Below, in pieces: positions 51,901 through 63,200 of a stretch of 64,000 bases of DNA. The notes beneath the pieces are model-generated. The model did not search any database. It saw nothing but the letters and a program-made list of their open reading frames with translations, and was not told the DNA's origin. The stretch lies in NCBI GenBank assembly GCA_039621445.1, contig CP154956.1, positions 62,060,362 through 62,124,361 on the forward strand. The letters are read 5' to 3'. The first letter of the stretch is position 1. Each line of letters begins with the position of its first letter. Made by a program: the position numbers and the translations under genes. The stretch comes from Euglena gracilis (taxonomy: Eukaryota > Euglenida > Euglenophyceae > Euglenales).

Positions 51901-54900
51901 GCATTTTTGGCCAGTGTTGATCCCTTCTTTAAAAATATTCGGTACGAACCTTTTCAGTCCAGTCTGGCTGCTGGGCTGGCCCAGAAACTTACATCAGCGG
52001 ACCTTGGTCAGGGGGGGGGAGGGGGGTTTACAGCCCGGGTGGGAGGCGCTGGCTGGAAAAAAGATGCTGGCTAGCTGGACCCCCCTTGGCGGCAAGGTCT
52101 CCTCTGGTTCAAGAAAACCTCATGAGCATCACAACGGAGGAAAAAAATTTCCGTGTGGAAAAAATGGAATTTTTGGGTCAATTCTTGGCAACTTTTTGGT
52201 GATACACAGGTGATACACAATTTTTTTTTGGTGATACACATATGATGTGCAAAGAAAATTTTCGTGATACACAGGTGATACATACACAGGTGCTACATTG
52301 CTTTTTTGACGATACATACTGAATGAATGTCTGGGTGGGGTCAGACACCTTAAGAAATTGTATGTCTGAACCCCTGACATCATTCACCCCCCACCCCCCC
52401 CAAGAATAAGGCGGCCCAACCGCCCCAAGCAATGACACGGGCCCCGCCCATTGCCGATCCTCCACGCTGGCCACGCCGTCGTCGTAGAAGTTGTCCCCCG
52501 TGCTGTGGGCCCGAGGCGAACTGCACAGTCCTATCATCTGACCCAGCAGCTGGGCTGGGGCCTCATAAGCGGCCGGTGGGGGGGGGAGGTGGAGGCCGAC
52601 CAGGACGGGGTGGGGTGGGTTTGAGGCCTGTTTGCTGCCTGTGCATCCCTTGTGTCCGGAGGAGGCTCTTCGTGATGGGTGGGGTGTGGGAGGCGGCGAA
52701 CGTGGGAGGTGGCGTCGCCCCGCGGCCGGCCAGACATGTAAATGCCACCAATGAGTTCTCACAGAATCTGAAACTCTGAAACTCCCGATTGCAATGTGTG
52801 CGCATGCTTTTGCGCGATAAGTTGGCACCTCTGCCGTTGCTCGGAGAAAGAGAGTGGGCGTTTGGGAGAAGGAGTGTGTTGGGTTTGATTGGGTGGTGGG
52901 CGGGTGGTCCTCACGGAGCTGGGTATTATATTCCTATTATTAATATCCTATTCTTCGCTGTTGTAGAAGCTCATTGCCTGCGCCACAGTTGTGTTCATTT
53001 ATGCCACCCTGCTGTCCCGGTAACCCAGCACTTCTTTTTGAAGTTCCTGGGCGTGCGACATAATCCCACACCAAGTGCAAAATAACCCTCAGCCATCACG
53101 AAGAGGCCAGGTTAGCGTGGGAGGTGGGTTCATGGGAGGTGGGGCAGCAGAGCACCACGGGTCATTTTGGTGGCACTGCGGCCAGCCGCGGCCGCCGCAA
53201 CACCACCAGTGCACCAGCCACGGCGCACCTCGCACGTCCCAAGGAAATTGTTGCTGTTCTTTAAAGGCATGGGGTCAGGGTTAAGGTTGTTCTTCAAACG
53301 CTTCAACCCTCCACACTGAACGTCGTTATCTTTGCCTTTACAGGTATTCAGCGAACCAAAGAGTGCTAAGTTAGGGTTAACCTCATTTGGTGCCGGAGGG
53401 TCCTTCCAAATGCCAACCCTTGCTGGGCAGCTCTTTGGGTTCGCTGAGTATCTTGAGCCACAGCCCATTGTTGTTGGGGAGAGGGCTGCAACACACCTGA
53501 GGATGAACGAGGCGCCGCCGTGGTTGGCCGCGTACCGCTCCATCTCCGCCGTGGCTGGCAGGGCACTCCTTTGGCGAAAGCCCCGGTCCCAAGGGGGAGG
53601 GGAAGGGTCCTCCTTCAGGAGCCCCCTGGGAATGGCCTTGGACACGCGGGTCACCCCGCCCCAATCTCCGATGGTGAAGAAGAGCGAGCCAGGCTTTTGG
53701 GGCCAAGGAAAAGACCCCCCCCCCTCTCCAACAGCAGGCACACATTCCCTGCTGACTGGGGGTGGGCGGGGTAGCCCCCCCCTTTAGTAAGACCCCCGAG
53801 TCAACTTATTGGGTTCGTTGCTTAAATTACCAACAATTTCTTTTCTTGGGTGGTCTAGTGTTTGGATTTCTCTTTGTTGAAAATTTAGGTCGAAAAAAGA
53901 GTCCCCGTGGGAGGAATATAAAAAAAAAGCTCAAAAAGAGCATTTTGGCATTTTGGGGGGCTTTCCGTTTTTGTTTTGCTTTTCCAAGAATCCTGAGCAT
54001 ATATATATATATATATAATATGTACATATGTAAATCTCTTTTGTGGGAGCCATTGCTGAAAATCGGCAGAGGGGTCTTGTTCTTGAAGGCGGGTAACCCC
54101 ATCACGCAGCTCCGCAAAGCCTGGGGCAGCCCGGAGGTCCCCGCTGCGCGCCTCCCGAGGCCCAGCGCCGTGGGCTCCGGAGCCTGCGATGACGAGGGCG
54201 AGGAATGAGGGAGGGCGGCACAGCGGCCGGGCACGCCCCCACAACGCCGCCGCCCCCAAGAGGGGGGGCACACCTCCTCCGCAGGGGGGCCGGGGCCGGG
54301 GCCGGGGGCGGCCTTCGCCGGCGGACGGGACGTGTGGGAACGATTGGTCGGCGCCGCGGGGGGGGGGCCCCGGGGGCCCTGGGGGGGGGGGGGGGGGGCG
54401 GGGGTGGGGGAGGCCCTCCGTTTGGCTTCGTTGGGGAAAGGCCGGAGGGTGGCCCACCGACCCCTGGGGCTCAACGCGCAAAGAACACCACAAGGAGGGG
54501 TCGTTCCTGGTTAACGCGTCCGTGAGGCATGGCGTGGGCAAGGTACCCGTGTGCGGTCCAGGGCGGTCCTTAAGCAAACAAAAAAAATCCTGAAAATTGG
54601 CAGAAATGATGTGGTGAGTGATTTCTGCTGGAGGGGACTTGGAAAACTTCACATTTGGTCTTCCACTAATTTTTTAAAAAAATACTCAGAAATATAACTT
54701 TTCTGATTTTGGGAACTTACTGATTCCGAAAACATGGGCTTTGCTTGCCAACGAAATTCAAAAAATGGCAAATTTGGTCTCAGATAAAAATAATGATGAA
54801 AAATCATAATCTAAAATGCGGAATTTTTCGAATTTGAAATCATTTCCAGCAGAAATTAGACAAAAAAGTTTGAAGAAAGCCAAAAACCCGCCATTTTGCC

Positions 54901-55531
54901 AAAATCGTTAAAAATGCGAAAAAAAAAGTGGTGCCTGCCTTGTGAACCATTCCAAGGATGGCCAGGACTCATTGCACTTTCCATTTAAAATTAATGCAGA
55001 ATGAGGGAGGAAAGAAAAATTTGTGCAAAAACTGAGGACATAGATTCCCTGGAACAGGACCCTCCCTCCACGTGTGCAGGTGTGCACACAACCCCCCCCC
55101 CACCTATAACCCTGGGGAGGTTATAGGATCCGGTTTGGTTGTCAGCTCGAGGGGGGGGATTATAGGTTGGGGGGGGTTATAGGTCCCGGTTTGGTTGTCC
55201 AGCCAAGAACCGTTGAACTTTGACCACGCGGCCCACATCTAATGACCCCTGTCCATGTGCAAGATGAGAAAAAAAAAAAAAAAAAAAAAGCAAGGATCCT
55301 TGGATTGCTTCCTGCATTGAGCAGAAGCATTTCTCACCTTGGCAACGTGCCATTTCGAGTGAGGTGCGGATTCTCTTTTTCTGCTCTCCAGTTCATGGCT
55401 GGCCTTGCGGGGGGTTATAGGTTCCGGTTTGGTGGTCGGGTCCAGGGGGGGGGTTATGGGATGGGGGGGTTTAACACACCAAATCCTGCCGGTGCCCCCC
55501 CGCAACCCACACAACACAACACACACAACAC

Positions 55532-55576
<45 letters not shown>

Positions 55577-55702
55577 TGAAGGGCTTGCATTGTGGTGGCG
55601 GAGGAGCAGGAGGAGCAAGACGGGGAGGGCGGTGAATGCCACCACAGCGGCCAGGGTGAGGCGGCCCAGCGCACCGCGCCGCCGGCCGGGGGAGGGCGGC
55701 AT
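38074..55702 (-). CDS. Purple acid phosphatase (type-5/ACP5-like metallophosphatase), nine exons
   Basis: Exons read by eye: 55575-55702, 53497-53748, 52439-52502, 50817-50933, 50305-50400, 50031-50094, about 49194-49263, 40150-40207 and 38074-38346. Every junction checked has a GT donor and AG acceptor and keeps phase, except the ambiguous end of exon 7 (in-frame TGA or a GC donor). Exon 1 gives a signal peptide or anchor (LTLAAVVAFTALPVLLLLLL). Family metal-ligand motifs follow in order: IGDWGG, STGDNFYDDGV, SSLGNHDHRGN, and FLVNHNPVYSGG, the last matching the V-x-x-H block. YFVSGAGG and the C-terminal GGFMAHHLNGS complete the fold. The GH-x-H exon expected between exons 7 and 8 was not found. 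Exon 9 switches frame near 38243-38275: HVYQRPR-stop in one frame, ACGAKLAEPETRTT to a stop at 38074 in the other. Such enzymes hydrolyse phosphomonoesters using a di-metal centre, usually in the secretory pathway or outside the cell. Confidence 0.82.
39025..39291. mobile_element. hAT-type MITE, 267 bp, in last intron of the phosphatase gene
   Basis: Terminal inverted repeats CAGGGGTTTTTTTA at both ends and an exact 8-bp target duplication GCTCATAC (39017-39024 and 39292-39299). CAGG-type ends with 8-bp duplications are the hallmark of hAT elements. The inside is made of long G/C runs that can pair with each other and a TTCGGCGCCTTCGGCGAC hairpin. There is no coding capacity. Confidence 0.88.
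40208..41833. other. Phosphatase intron 7, part downstream of the CA array
   Basis: I searched the minus strand for the missing GH-x-H exon and saw none. There are T and A runs (for example 41333-41350) and a GGCGCCGAAGGCGCC palindrome near 41498-41512. Confidence 0.5.
41834..48960. repeat. 7.1-kb CA/CAACA simple-repeat array within phosphatase intron 7
   Basis: The plus strand is almost entirely A and C, mixing (CA)n with CAACA, CACCA and AAC units. There are scattered single T or G bases and a few short unique islands (TATAACCTGTTCCC near 44701, CACTTGTCCCTCCC near 46374). It ends sharply at TACTTACACC. With almost no T or G, stop codons are rare, so frames of 900-1077 codons appear on both strands (His/Thr/Asn-rich plus, Cys/Val-rich minus). 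These are artefacts of composition. As transcribed on the gene strand it is a (UG)n-rich intron. Confidence 0.95.
48961..49193. other. Phosphatase intron 7, part upstream of the CA array
   Basis: T- and C-rich DNA (plus strand) between the array and the presumed exon 7 end. No exon with a GH-x-H motif was found. A GC-rich patch at 49122-49190 remains open in one minus-strand frame but shows no family motif. Confidence 0.4.
49330..49425. repeat. Duplicated hairpin in phosphatase intron 6
   Basis: Two hairpins with the same TTGG loop: GGTGCCC-TTGG-GGGCACC at 49336-49353 and GGTATCC-TTGG-GGGTACC at 49401-49418. Each is followed by AGTGAACG, which pairs with upstream TTCAC or TTTACT. The stems differ at positions that stay paired. 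Confidence 0.7.
50934..52438. other. Phosphatase intron 3 (no further gene seen)
   Basis: Contains C and G runs (51349-51364, 51736-51770, 52010-52025), a GGCGCCTTCGGTGCC near-palindrome at 51251, and a CAGGGGTTTTC motif at about 51649 that resembles one end of the hAT MITE without a clear partner. Confidence 0.4.
52197..52300. repeat. Short interspersed minisatellite, GTGATACACAG units
   Basis: About five copies of GTGATACACAG or near variants, separated by T runs and partial units. It lies within phosphatase intron 3. Confidence 0.7.
53749..55574. other. Phosphatase intron 1
   Basis: Holds a (TA)n tract at 53999-54016, a very GC-rich block at 54190-54500 with G runs, an AT-rich part (54570-55050), repeated GGGGGGTTATAGG motifs at about 55110-55190 and 55412-55470, and a 19-22 base A run near 55268. 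The donor end is an (AC)n/(GT)n tract (next entry). Confidence 0.5.
55510..55574. repeat. (AC)n microsatellite forming the donor site of phosphatase intron 1
   Basis: On the gene strand exon 1 ends TTCAAG and the intron starts with GTGTGTGTG, so the splice donor is the first unit of a (GT)n run of about 37 bp. CA-rich sequence continues beyond it. Confidence 0.85.
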
Positions 55703-55988
55703 CGTTGCCGTGTCCCTCGGCAGTGACCTGGAGGGGGGGGAGGGGCGGGTGGCGGTGGGAGGATGCCCCGGCAGAGGCTCCTTGCGAGCATCCTGGAAGG
55801 TCGTCCGAGGATGTTGTCAACCCCCCTGAGGGGGAGGGAGGGGCTGAAACAGGCTGGCTCGAGCATCCTTCTGCGTGGGGCAGGTTTCGGCACCGTCACA
55901 CAGGGCCCTGACCAGTGCGACGTGGCTCCACCGGAACTGCATTGGAGGTCTCAATTGAGAACAAACCCCTGAACCATGTTCAGACGTG

Positions 55989-56092
55989 CACCCTATTTGG
56001 CCAATAACCATTGCCCAAATGCCCAAATGCCCAACCGTGGTTTTAGACCCAACCACGGTTGGGCATATTAATGGCTATTGCCCAAATAGGGT
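55989..56092. repeat. 104-bp inverted repeat between the phosphatase and TSSC4-like genes
   Basis: The arms start CACCCTATTTGG and end CCAAATAGGGTG, with a second paired segment GCCCAACCGTGG and CCACGGTTGGGC around a short loop. It would fold into one long hairpin. No flanking duplication was identified. Confidence 0.8.
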
Positions 56093-56179
56093 GTAGTCGC
56101 CTTTGCAGGGACCTTGCCTTGCCAGCCTGGGGCTGTGCTACAGGCTGCCAAGCCACCAGAAGGCGCTGCCAGGCCACAT

Positions 56180-56180
56180 G

Positions 56181-56250
<70 letters not shown>
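56180..56250. repeat. (AC)n microsatellite
   Basis: About 35 uninterrupted AC units in the DNA between the 3' end of the TSSC4-like gene and the start of the phosphatase gene. The remainder of this 875-bp interval should hold the phosphatase promoter, but no element is recognised. Confidence 0.95.
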
Positions 56251-56254
<4 letters not shown>

Positions 56255-56576
56255 CATTCACACATGGAAAAAAATCTTCACAGCACAAATCACATTTGAG
56301 CCTTGAAACCTTGCAAAAATTTTGCCTTAAAAATGATGCCGGCATTGACCTTGTGAGGGTACTGGAAATAAAAGTCATTCTTGAGCTCCGAAGGCAGTCA
56401 CCGCCATTGGGGTGTCGTGCACCGTCCGCCACTGCCATCGGCAGTTCCACTCCATCATCAAGCTCGCCACCGCCTCTGGCCCACAGATGCAGTTCGTGAC
56501 CGTAAAAGCGCTGGGGCAGAGGTCGCGGCTGGTGTGTGTGTGCGGCCCGCCCCTGTCCCCTGCCGCCCGGCGGGGG

Positions 56577-58778
56577 TCAGTCCGCGGCGTCGGGGGCGAA
56601 CGACAGTGGCCCTGCGGCGGCCGCGCCCCGGCCCAGCCGGCCGCGCTTCGCGGGGCCCCCAGTCCCCGCGCCGTCGCCCGCCGCGGGCGTCGGGGCCGCG
56701 GGGGGCTCCTCCGTCAGCCACCGCCGCAGGCGGTCGCGGTCACGGGCGGCGCGGCCCGCCTCGTCCAGCCCCGCCTGCGGCAGCCCCGCAACGGCCGGCG
56801 GGGGCGGCGGGGGGCCAGGCGAATGAGGGGGGGCAAGAGGACTGCACCCACTGCCCCCACAGTCCCAGTGGTGGTGGTGCCCCAGCTCGCGTTGGGATGA
56901 CCACCACGACGTGAGAGAGCAACGCCGCTTTTGCGGAGCAAAAAAGCAACGCGAGAGATATGCATCGAATCCGGGGCCGTCTCCACTGCAACTGGGTGAG
57001 TGTACGTGGCAGCTGTCATGCCTCCCCCCCCGGCCTCACAAACACATCCGCAAAAGCGCATGCCTGAGTCTGTTGGGCACAAACAAACAAAGGCACAAAC
57101 AAGCACACATACACATGCACAGCGCTGCACAATCTGCGTATCTGCAGTTCGCAGTTGAGAGCCCCATATCCAGGCTTGACTTAAAAACAAAAACCTTCAA
57201 AATTGAAAAAGAACACCCGGGCAATCTCCCTACATCGACCCCAGGGCCAAAATATGGGGCTGAAAATACCACGTCGTGTGAGCAGAGCAACCCAGCTCTT
57301 GTTCTTTCCTTGGAAGGGGTCGTTTGCTGACAGACACGCAGGTGTGCAGAAACACAGCTGTGCGCAGCTGTCACGCGCCCCACAAATCACCCCTCGGGGC
57401 TCTCTGTGGTCCACAGAACCCCGCCGGGTGGCTCTTCGTCCACCGGAGGTTCCGCTGCCTCCGCCAGGGCCTCCGCCGACTCCCGAGCCTGCCGAGCGCT
57501 GCGAGCAGGGCGACTGCATTGTCCCTTCGCTGTTGGGATGCCCACCGGTGGAGGGTGGACCTCAATGGTTGGCGGGCGGAGGGCAATGCTTTAAGGTGCA
57601 GAAAATTCTATCCTCTCCCTTGGGGCAATTTTCCCTCCCAAATTGCTGGGACTATTTGAAATCATAAATCGCACAAAACCGTTTCCGTGGAACTGTGTTT
57701 CTTTTGAAAAAAAATGGACACTTCCATGGACAAGGGAGAAGGGGGTCCGACTGGTGAAATTCAGTGTCAAATGCCCCCCCCCCCTCCGGAGGTCTGCAGG
57801 CAGGCACCGACCCTGGGCACCAGGATGGGGCATGTGGATGGGGTGTGCCGCTGACCAACGAGGTCTCACCTCAACCATGGGGGAGACCGGGTGGCTGGCA
57901 GCCTCCTTGGCCAGCTGCTGCCTTCAGTGCGTCCTCCAGCGCCAGCTGGTTGGCTTCCTCCTCATCCAGCTCGTCTCCAGCTGCCCCCTCCAGGCTGTAC
58001 CTGCGGCATCAAAGGGATAATCACACAAACCATTCCGTTTTGGAAAAAATAATACAAACCAGCCTAACTCCCCCCCAAATAACCTGGCAGGGTGCCCAGT
58101 TGTGGGAACTATCTTTTACCCCTTCCCTCCTGTCCGGGTATTTGGACACTACCTCGGTGCCGTTAAAGACCTTAAAAAGACGGGTACCAGATTGCTGGAA
58201 CCATCGTTTCTGCCCAGCCCACCACCAAGTTATTCGGGCACTGCCAGAGAAAAGGGCCCCGCCAGAAGAGCACACACACATGAAGAAAGAAAGCCTGCCT
58301 GCCAACTCAGCCTTGGTGGGCATGCCGGGTGGCCAGAGGGACACACTTGGTCCACTTGTGGGGGTGGCGGAGGAAGTCCGGCGGCGGCAGGGGCCCGGCC
58401 TCGCCGTCCGCCTGGAACGTGACTCGTCGGCCGCCCCCTCGCTGGCCGGCTCGGAGGGCCGGCGGCGGCGGCATTGCAACCCGGGCCGCGTCCTCCTCCG
58501 CCGCCTCGCAGGCCACTTCCGGGTCGATGTCAATCCCACACCGCTGGGCCGATCCCCAACCCCCCCCCCCCAAAAAAAACGGCAGCGGCGCGGCCCATGC
58601 CGGGGGGCGCGGCGGCCACGGCGGGGGAGGGGGTGGGCGGCGGGGGCGGCGGGGGCGCGACGGGGTCCGCCGCCCGCCGGCCGCAGTGCTCCGTCTCGAG
58701 GGCGGCCAGCGCCGCGTCCAACCGCGTCCGGCGGGCGCTGTAGAGCTGCGCCTCCTCCGCGGTGGGGGCGCCGCTCAT
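56577..58778 (-). CDS. TSSC4-like protein (U5 snRNP assembly factor family)
   Basis: Exon model: 58581-58778, 58347-58543, 57870-58000, 57387-57560 and probably 56577-56774. It starts MSGAPTAEEAQLYSARRTRL. A 37-nt intron (GT...CAG, with T and G runs) between the first two keeps frame, although a homopolymer error in one exon is an alternative. The key family match is PPPDFLRHPHKWTK at the end of exon 2 joining YSLE of exon 3 across AA-GTGTGT/CCGCAG-G, recreating the TSSC4 signature HPERWTKYSL. Exon 3 switches frame once near 57913 (LALEDALK in one frame, QQLAKEAASHPVSPMVE in the next). Exon 4 either ends at the TGA at 57387 or splices after AEAAEPP to the 56774 exon, which ends LSFAPDAAD. In animals TSSC4 helps form U5 and tri-snRNPs for pre-mRNA splicing. 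Confidence 0.7.
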
Positions 58779-60286
58779 CGCCGGACCCGAGCGGAACGGC
58801 GGCCCCAAGCCCCTGCAGGCGGAGGCGGGGCAGTTCTGGTGCAGACACACAGGGGAGGGACCCGGTGCAGCCATCGAAGGAATGCAACGTGGACACTCCA
58901 AAAACGCGACGCAAAAAAAACAAAAAAGCAAATAAACAAAAAAGGCATGCAAATTGCTTCAGGAGCTCCCCAGGATGACACTTTTCTGCTGAAGAAGACT
59001 TGGAAAAGAATCTTATTACGCAACAAATTTTTTGTTTTGATTTCGGTCAGCTTTTGGGACCATGCCAAAAAAAAATTTGTCGGCCAAAAAATTCAAAATG
59101 ACAAAATCTGACAAAAAAGTTTGGTCCAGAGAAATAAAATGGGACCCTAACCTGTTCCCAACCTGACCGAAATCCTACCCCTCCCATGCTAAAAAATTCC
59201 CCACAACGGCACATTTCCCAAGGGAAAAACACGGGGACCAAAATAATGAAATGCAGTCGACAGAAGGCCCTGCCCAGTGCCTTGCATTACTGGGTCCTTC
59301 TGGGGGTCCAGTGGTGAAAGAAACCTTGCCATATACACTCATTGTTAAAGGTCTTCATACCTCGAGTGTTGTGATTGGGTGCTCAGCCCCCACAAAGCCT
59401 ATGCCAGCCCATGGGTACACTAGCCCAGCCCTGCCACACACAGCTCCCACGCCCCTCTCCCCCTCTCACTCGCCTCCGCGGAGCCACTTTGTTACAGGGG
59501 GGGGGTGAGACCCCCCCCCCCAGTGGCGGGTCTCACAAAGTGGGTCCGGGGTCCACACCCAAGCTGACGCTATCCAGGATGCACACTCTCCAGGGATGAC
59601 CACAGGGGTTGTGATGGGCCTCAATGTACAATGCTGTGAGTGGCAGGGCGGGATGGGAGCAGGGCAGTGGCTGAAAACTGATAAATGCAAAAAATAAAAG
59701 CGGCATGGAGTCGTCGCGCCACATCACAGGAATGCACGATATGGGCCGGGGGAGGGGGCACCGCGGGGGGAGGTCACCACCCCGGTGGACTACGATACAG
59801 AAGGCACACACTTCCAATCAAGGAAGGATGGGAAGGCAACATAGAGGGTAGGGACGCTACGCTCTGTGCCAGGCCAATGCGCTGACGAGTGACTCCGGAA
59901 CTCTGATGTATTGTCAGGAGACCCAACCCAGTCTCCCAGACAATTGTTGGCGGAGGAAGTCCAGGAGATACCCAACCTGCCTTCCCACAACAAAACAACA
60001 ACTCCAATGTGCCACGCAACGGAAAGAGTGGCGTGGGAGTTGTGGAATCAATTTTGGTTGCTGCTCCAATACCATCCACAGTGGGTGCAACAACCTTGGC
60101 CCTATCAGCCGATGCCACCTGGAGCCCGGCCGTAAACCAGCGAATCCGGACCCCTGGCTGGGGAGCGCGCGGACAGGAGAGAGAGGAAAGGATTGCCTGG
60201 CAGGACAAGCCGGCCAACAGCCGAAGTGGCGGGGGCAGGAACGGCGGTGGCGGTGCGGTGGTAACGCGTCCCGGGTGGTCATGATG
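58779..60286. other. Intergenic DNA between the coiled-coil and TSSC4-like genes
   Basis: No exon found on either strand. A G-run/C-run hairpin with flanking CACTTTGT and ACAAAGTG lies at about 59486-59541. The TSSC4-like promoter should lie at its lower end. Confidence 0.4.
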
Positions 60287-63200
60287 TCACACGGCGGTCA
60301 GGGCCCCCGGCGGCCCCTTCTGCAGCCGGGCGATGAGCCGCTCCTGGGTCTGGACGGTGGCCTTCAGCCGCTGCACCTCCAGCGCCGCCTCCTCCGCCGG
60401 TCCCTGTGGCAGGCCGGCTGGTTACCGCCCATCCTGCGGGAACCCCAGCTGTGCTGAGTCCCCCGGCCGGGGGGGGGGCGTCTGGCCTGTGCTGGGCAGG
60501 CAAGACCCTTGTCATTTCCTCCAGGGAGCCGAGGACAACTCCCAGGCAACGTGTCAGGAGGTCAGGTGTCTAGCGCATAAACCGTTTCGCCCACACGGAA
60601 CGCGTACCTGATGCACAGCGGTAGTGGATGGAAGGGGGGGCCGGGGGAGGGAGGGGGAGCCCTGGGTTGTCCTTCCTCAGTATTCCACCGGGGCTGTCTC
60701 CAACGGACCACCATCTCAGCCTTCATAAAACTGCATCCATCTTGGATCAATCTTGGATGCATTCCAACTTTCTCCCCACAACAAAAGCAACACCTGTCCG
60801 CACAAACACAAACACACAACACACACACACCCACCCACCCACCCACCCACCCACCCGCACACACCTGCCGCCGCAGGGCCTGCAGCCGGCATTCCTTCTC
60901 CGCACAGCTCGCAGTGAGCCGGTCCACCTCGTTGCGCAGCAGGGCGAGGTCCTCCCGGTGCTCCTCTCTTGCGTCCACGCGGGCCTGGCTCAGCTGCCGC
61001 TCCGGTGCCAGGCGGGGGGCTTCCAGCCCCGATTTGGGCTGCTGGCTGGATTTGAGCTGCTGGCTGGCTGGACCCCCCCCATCCAGCTTCCAAAACCGGG
61101 GGGGGGGGGAAACGCCCCCCCCCCCGTTGCCGGAGGCGGCGGCGGTCCATACAAGCACAACCTCATTTTGACACCATTTCGAAAGGAAAGCAACAAACGG
61201 CGCAGAAGCAGCGTCCAAAAGGAAGCGCACTAATTTTGCCAGAGGGGCCGCTATCAGTGCACCCGTGCCTCTTCTTTTGGGGGTTTATGGGATAATGGAT
61301 TTCTTTTTGCATACCGCGTTTGGAAAAAACACGTATAGAAAGAAACCTTTACGCTGCCACTGTCCACATTGGATTCCAAAAGCAGGCTCCAATCAGATGG
61401 CGAACTGCCAAAAGTTTTTCGGGAAATGGTCTTGCCTGACTCCACACACACGTGACATCACAGAGCCCAGCCTGGGGCAAATCCTTCACCCGCCGCTGCA
61501 ATTCGCTGTTGCGGGCGCCGTTCCGTTCATACAACTCTAGCCGCTGGCGCAGCTCCTGATGCGGTGTCCGACCCCGGATACTGGCTGACAGATGCTCAAA
61601 TGTGTCCATCCCGACGGAAAGGGAGGAATGAGCCTGGCACCCGTAAACAATGTATGCGGCGGGGCTGTAAACCGGGAGTGTACACGCAGGCACCTTCGCA
61701 GTCCGGCACAGAGTCAAATGGGTGGGGGGGGGGCACCTTATTAATGGCTGTGAGAAGCACCGCCTCCTCCTCCTTCGCCTTCAGCTCCGCACTGGGCTTC
61801 GGCCCCCGCTGCAGTTCGGCCAGGGCGTCGTCCTTCTGTTTCAGCAGCTCCAGCAGCCCCTGGGCACCCGTCGGGAGGGCGGGGTGAAGAATGGCCCCAA
61901 ATGACTTGCCCACATGCTGTTGTTGGGGATGGAATTCACGCATATCACCGAACCTTTCACTGATTCCAAAAAAAAAAAAAAAAAAAAAAAAGAAAACATA
62001 AAAAAAAAGAAAAAAAAATAAAAAAAAAAAAAACAAAAAACAAAAACACCAAAAAAAAAACAAAAAAAAAAAAAAAACAAAAAACAAAAAAAAAAAAAAA
62101 AAAAAACAAAAAAAAAAAAAAAAAAAAAAAAAACAAAAAAAAAAACAAAAAAAAAAAAAAAAAAAAAAAAAAAACTGCAAAAAAAACTGTGCGATCACCG
62201 ACAAAGAGCAAAGTGCACGGACCGCAAGAGACCAAACATCACCTGAACAAAGTGGGGAGCTGGGACGAATACCAAGCCTACTCGACAACCCCACAGTAAG
62301 CACACTGACAGGTCAAGGGGACGGCAGAACACAGGCTGTACATTGGTTCTGGACGTCCATTAGCTTCCACCGCATGTATGGTAAACCCCCTCTCCAAATA
62401 ATCCCCCTTGAGGGCCAACTTCGGCTGCCCAAATATTACCCCCCCGCCCTCCGACAGCCCTGAAAACAAACAAAGAGCGAGGGAAAAATCAGTACAAACG
62501 TTGTAAAAATCACAAAAATGGATGCAATCGGTGCACAACACATGTCAAAAAGAGTGTGTTCTTCTTCAAAAGACTCCAAAAATCAAAAAAAGTGACTGTA
62601 AGTGCCTGTTAAGGCGTCTTTGGACCGATTTTTGACTTCGAAAAATTTGCCCAAATAATAAGCTGGACTGAACCCCCCCAAAAAATGAATGTCCAAAAAT
62701 GGTCATTTCCGAGGGTTTTTGTGGAGGGGGTTCTCCACAAAAATTTCTAAAAATCCAAACGAGTTGGAGTCAGACCTGTTTGCCTGTTCTTGGGTGCCAG
62801 CTGGGTCCAGCCTGGCAGCCAGTGGGACCCACATGGTCCCCCTTAGCTGCACTGAGGCTTCTTGTCTGTTTATGGCCGGCGCTAACTTCGGTTCTGGCCC
62901 AGTTTGTGTGGTGACCCACATGGACCCCCCGGGGGGGGGGGGGAGGTCCAGCCCGCGCTTTTTTCAAGACGGTTGGCTGGACCCCCCTAGGGGATCCTTG
63001 AGAAATCCATGCATCAGACGCCCCCCTCCAGACCGGCCCCCCCCCCCCACCCAAACATTGGCACAATCCGGGTGACCGACGTTCGGCCTTGTGCAAAGTG
63101 CCGGGCCGAAAAATTTTGCCCACCCAAAAAGGCCAAAAAAATGCCATCCTGGGTGCTTTTTGAGCAAGATTTGTCAAAAATGCAAAAAATTTTGGCCCGA

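Noticed and set aside
51640-52030. Second hAT MITE starting CAGGGGTTTTC at about 51649
   Set aside because: No inverted partner end or 8-bp duplication could be found.
52178-52828. 216-residue minus-strand frame read as one gene
   Set aside because: Only its middle (STGDNFYDDGV) is real, as phosphatase exon 3. The rest is intron, shown by splice sites at 52439 and 52502.
53885-54240. Possible extra phosphatase exon (frame with FAELRDGVTRLQEQDPSAD and a CATCGCAG acceptor)
   Set aside because: It lies in intron 1, and exon 1 (phase 2) joins directly and in frame to the 53748 exon. None of this segment's frames gives a phase that fits between them without a stop.
61596-62303. Phe-rich frame suggesting a membrane protein
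   Set aside because: It is translation of the A-rich tract (poly-T on the minus strand). The C-terminal part is the genuine coiled-coil exon 61737-61859.
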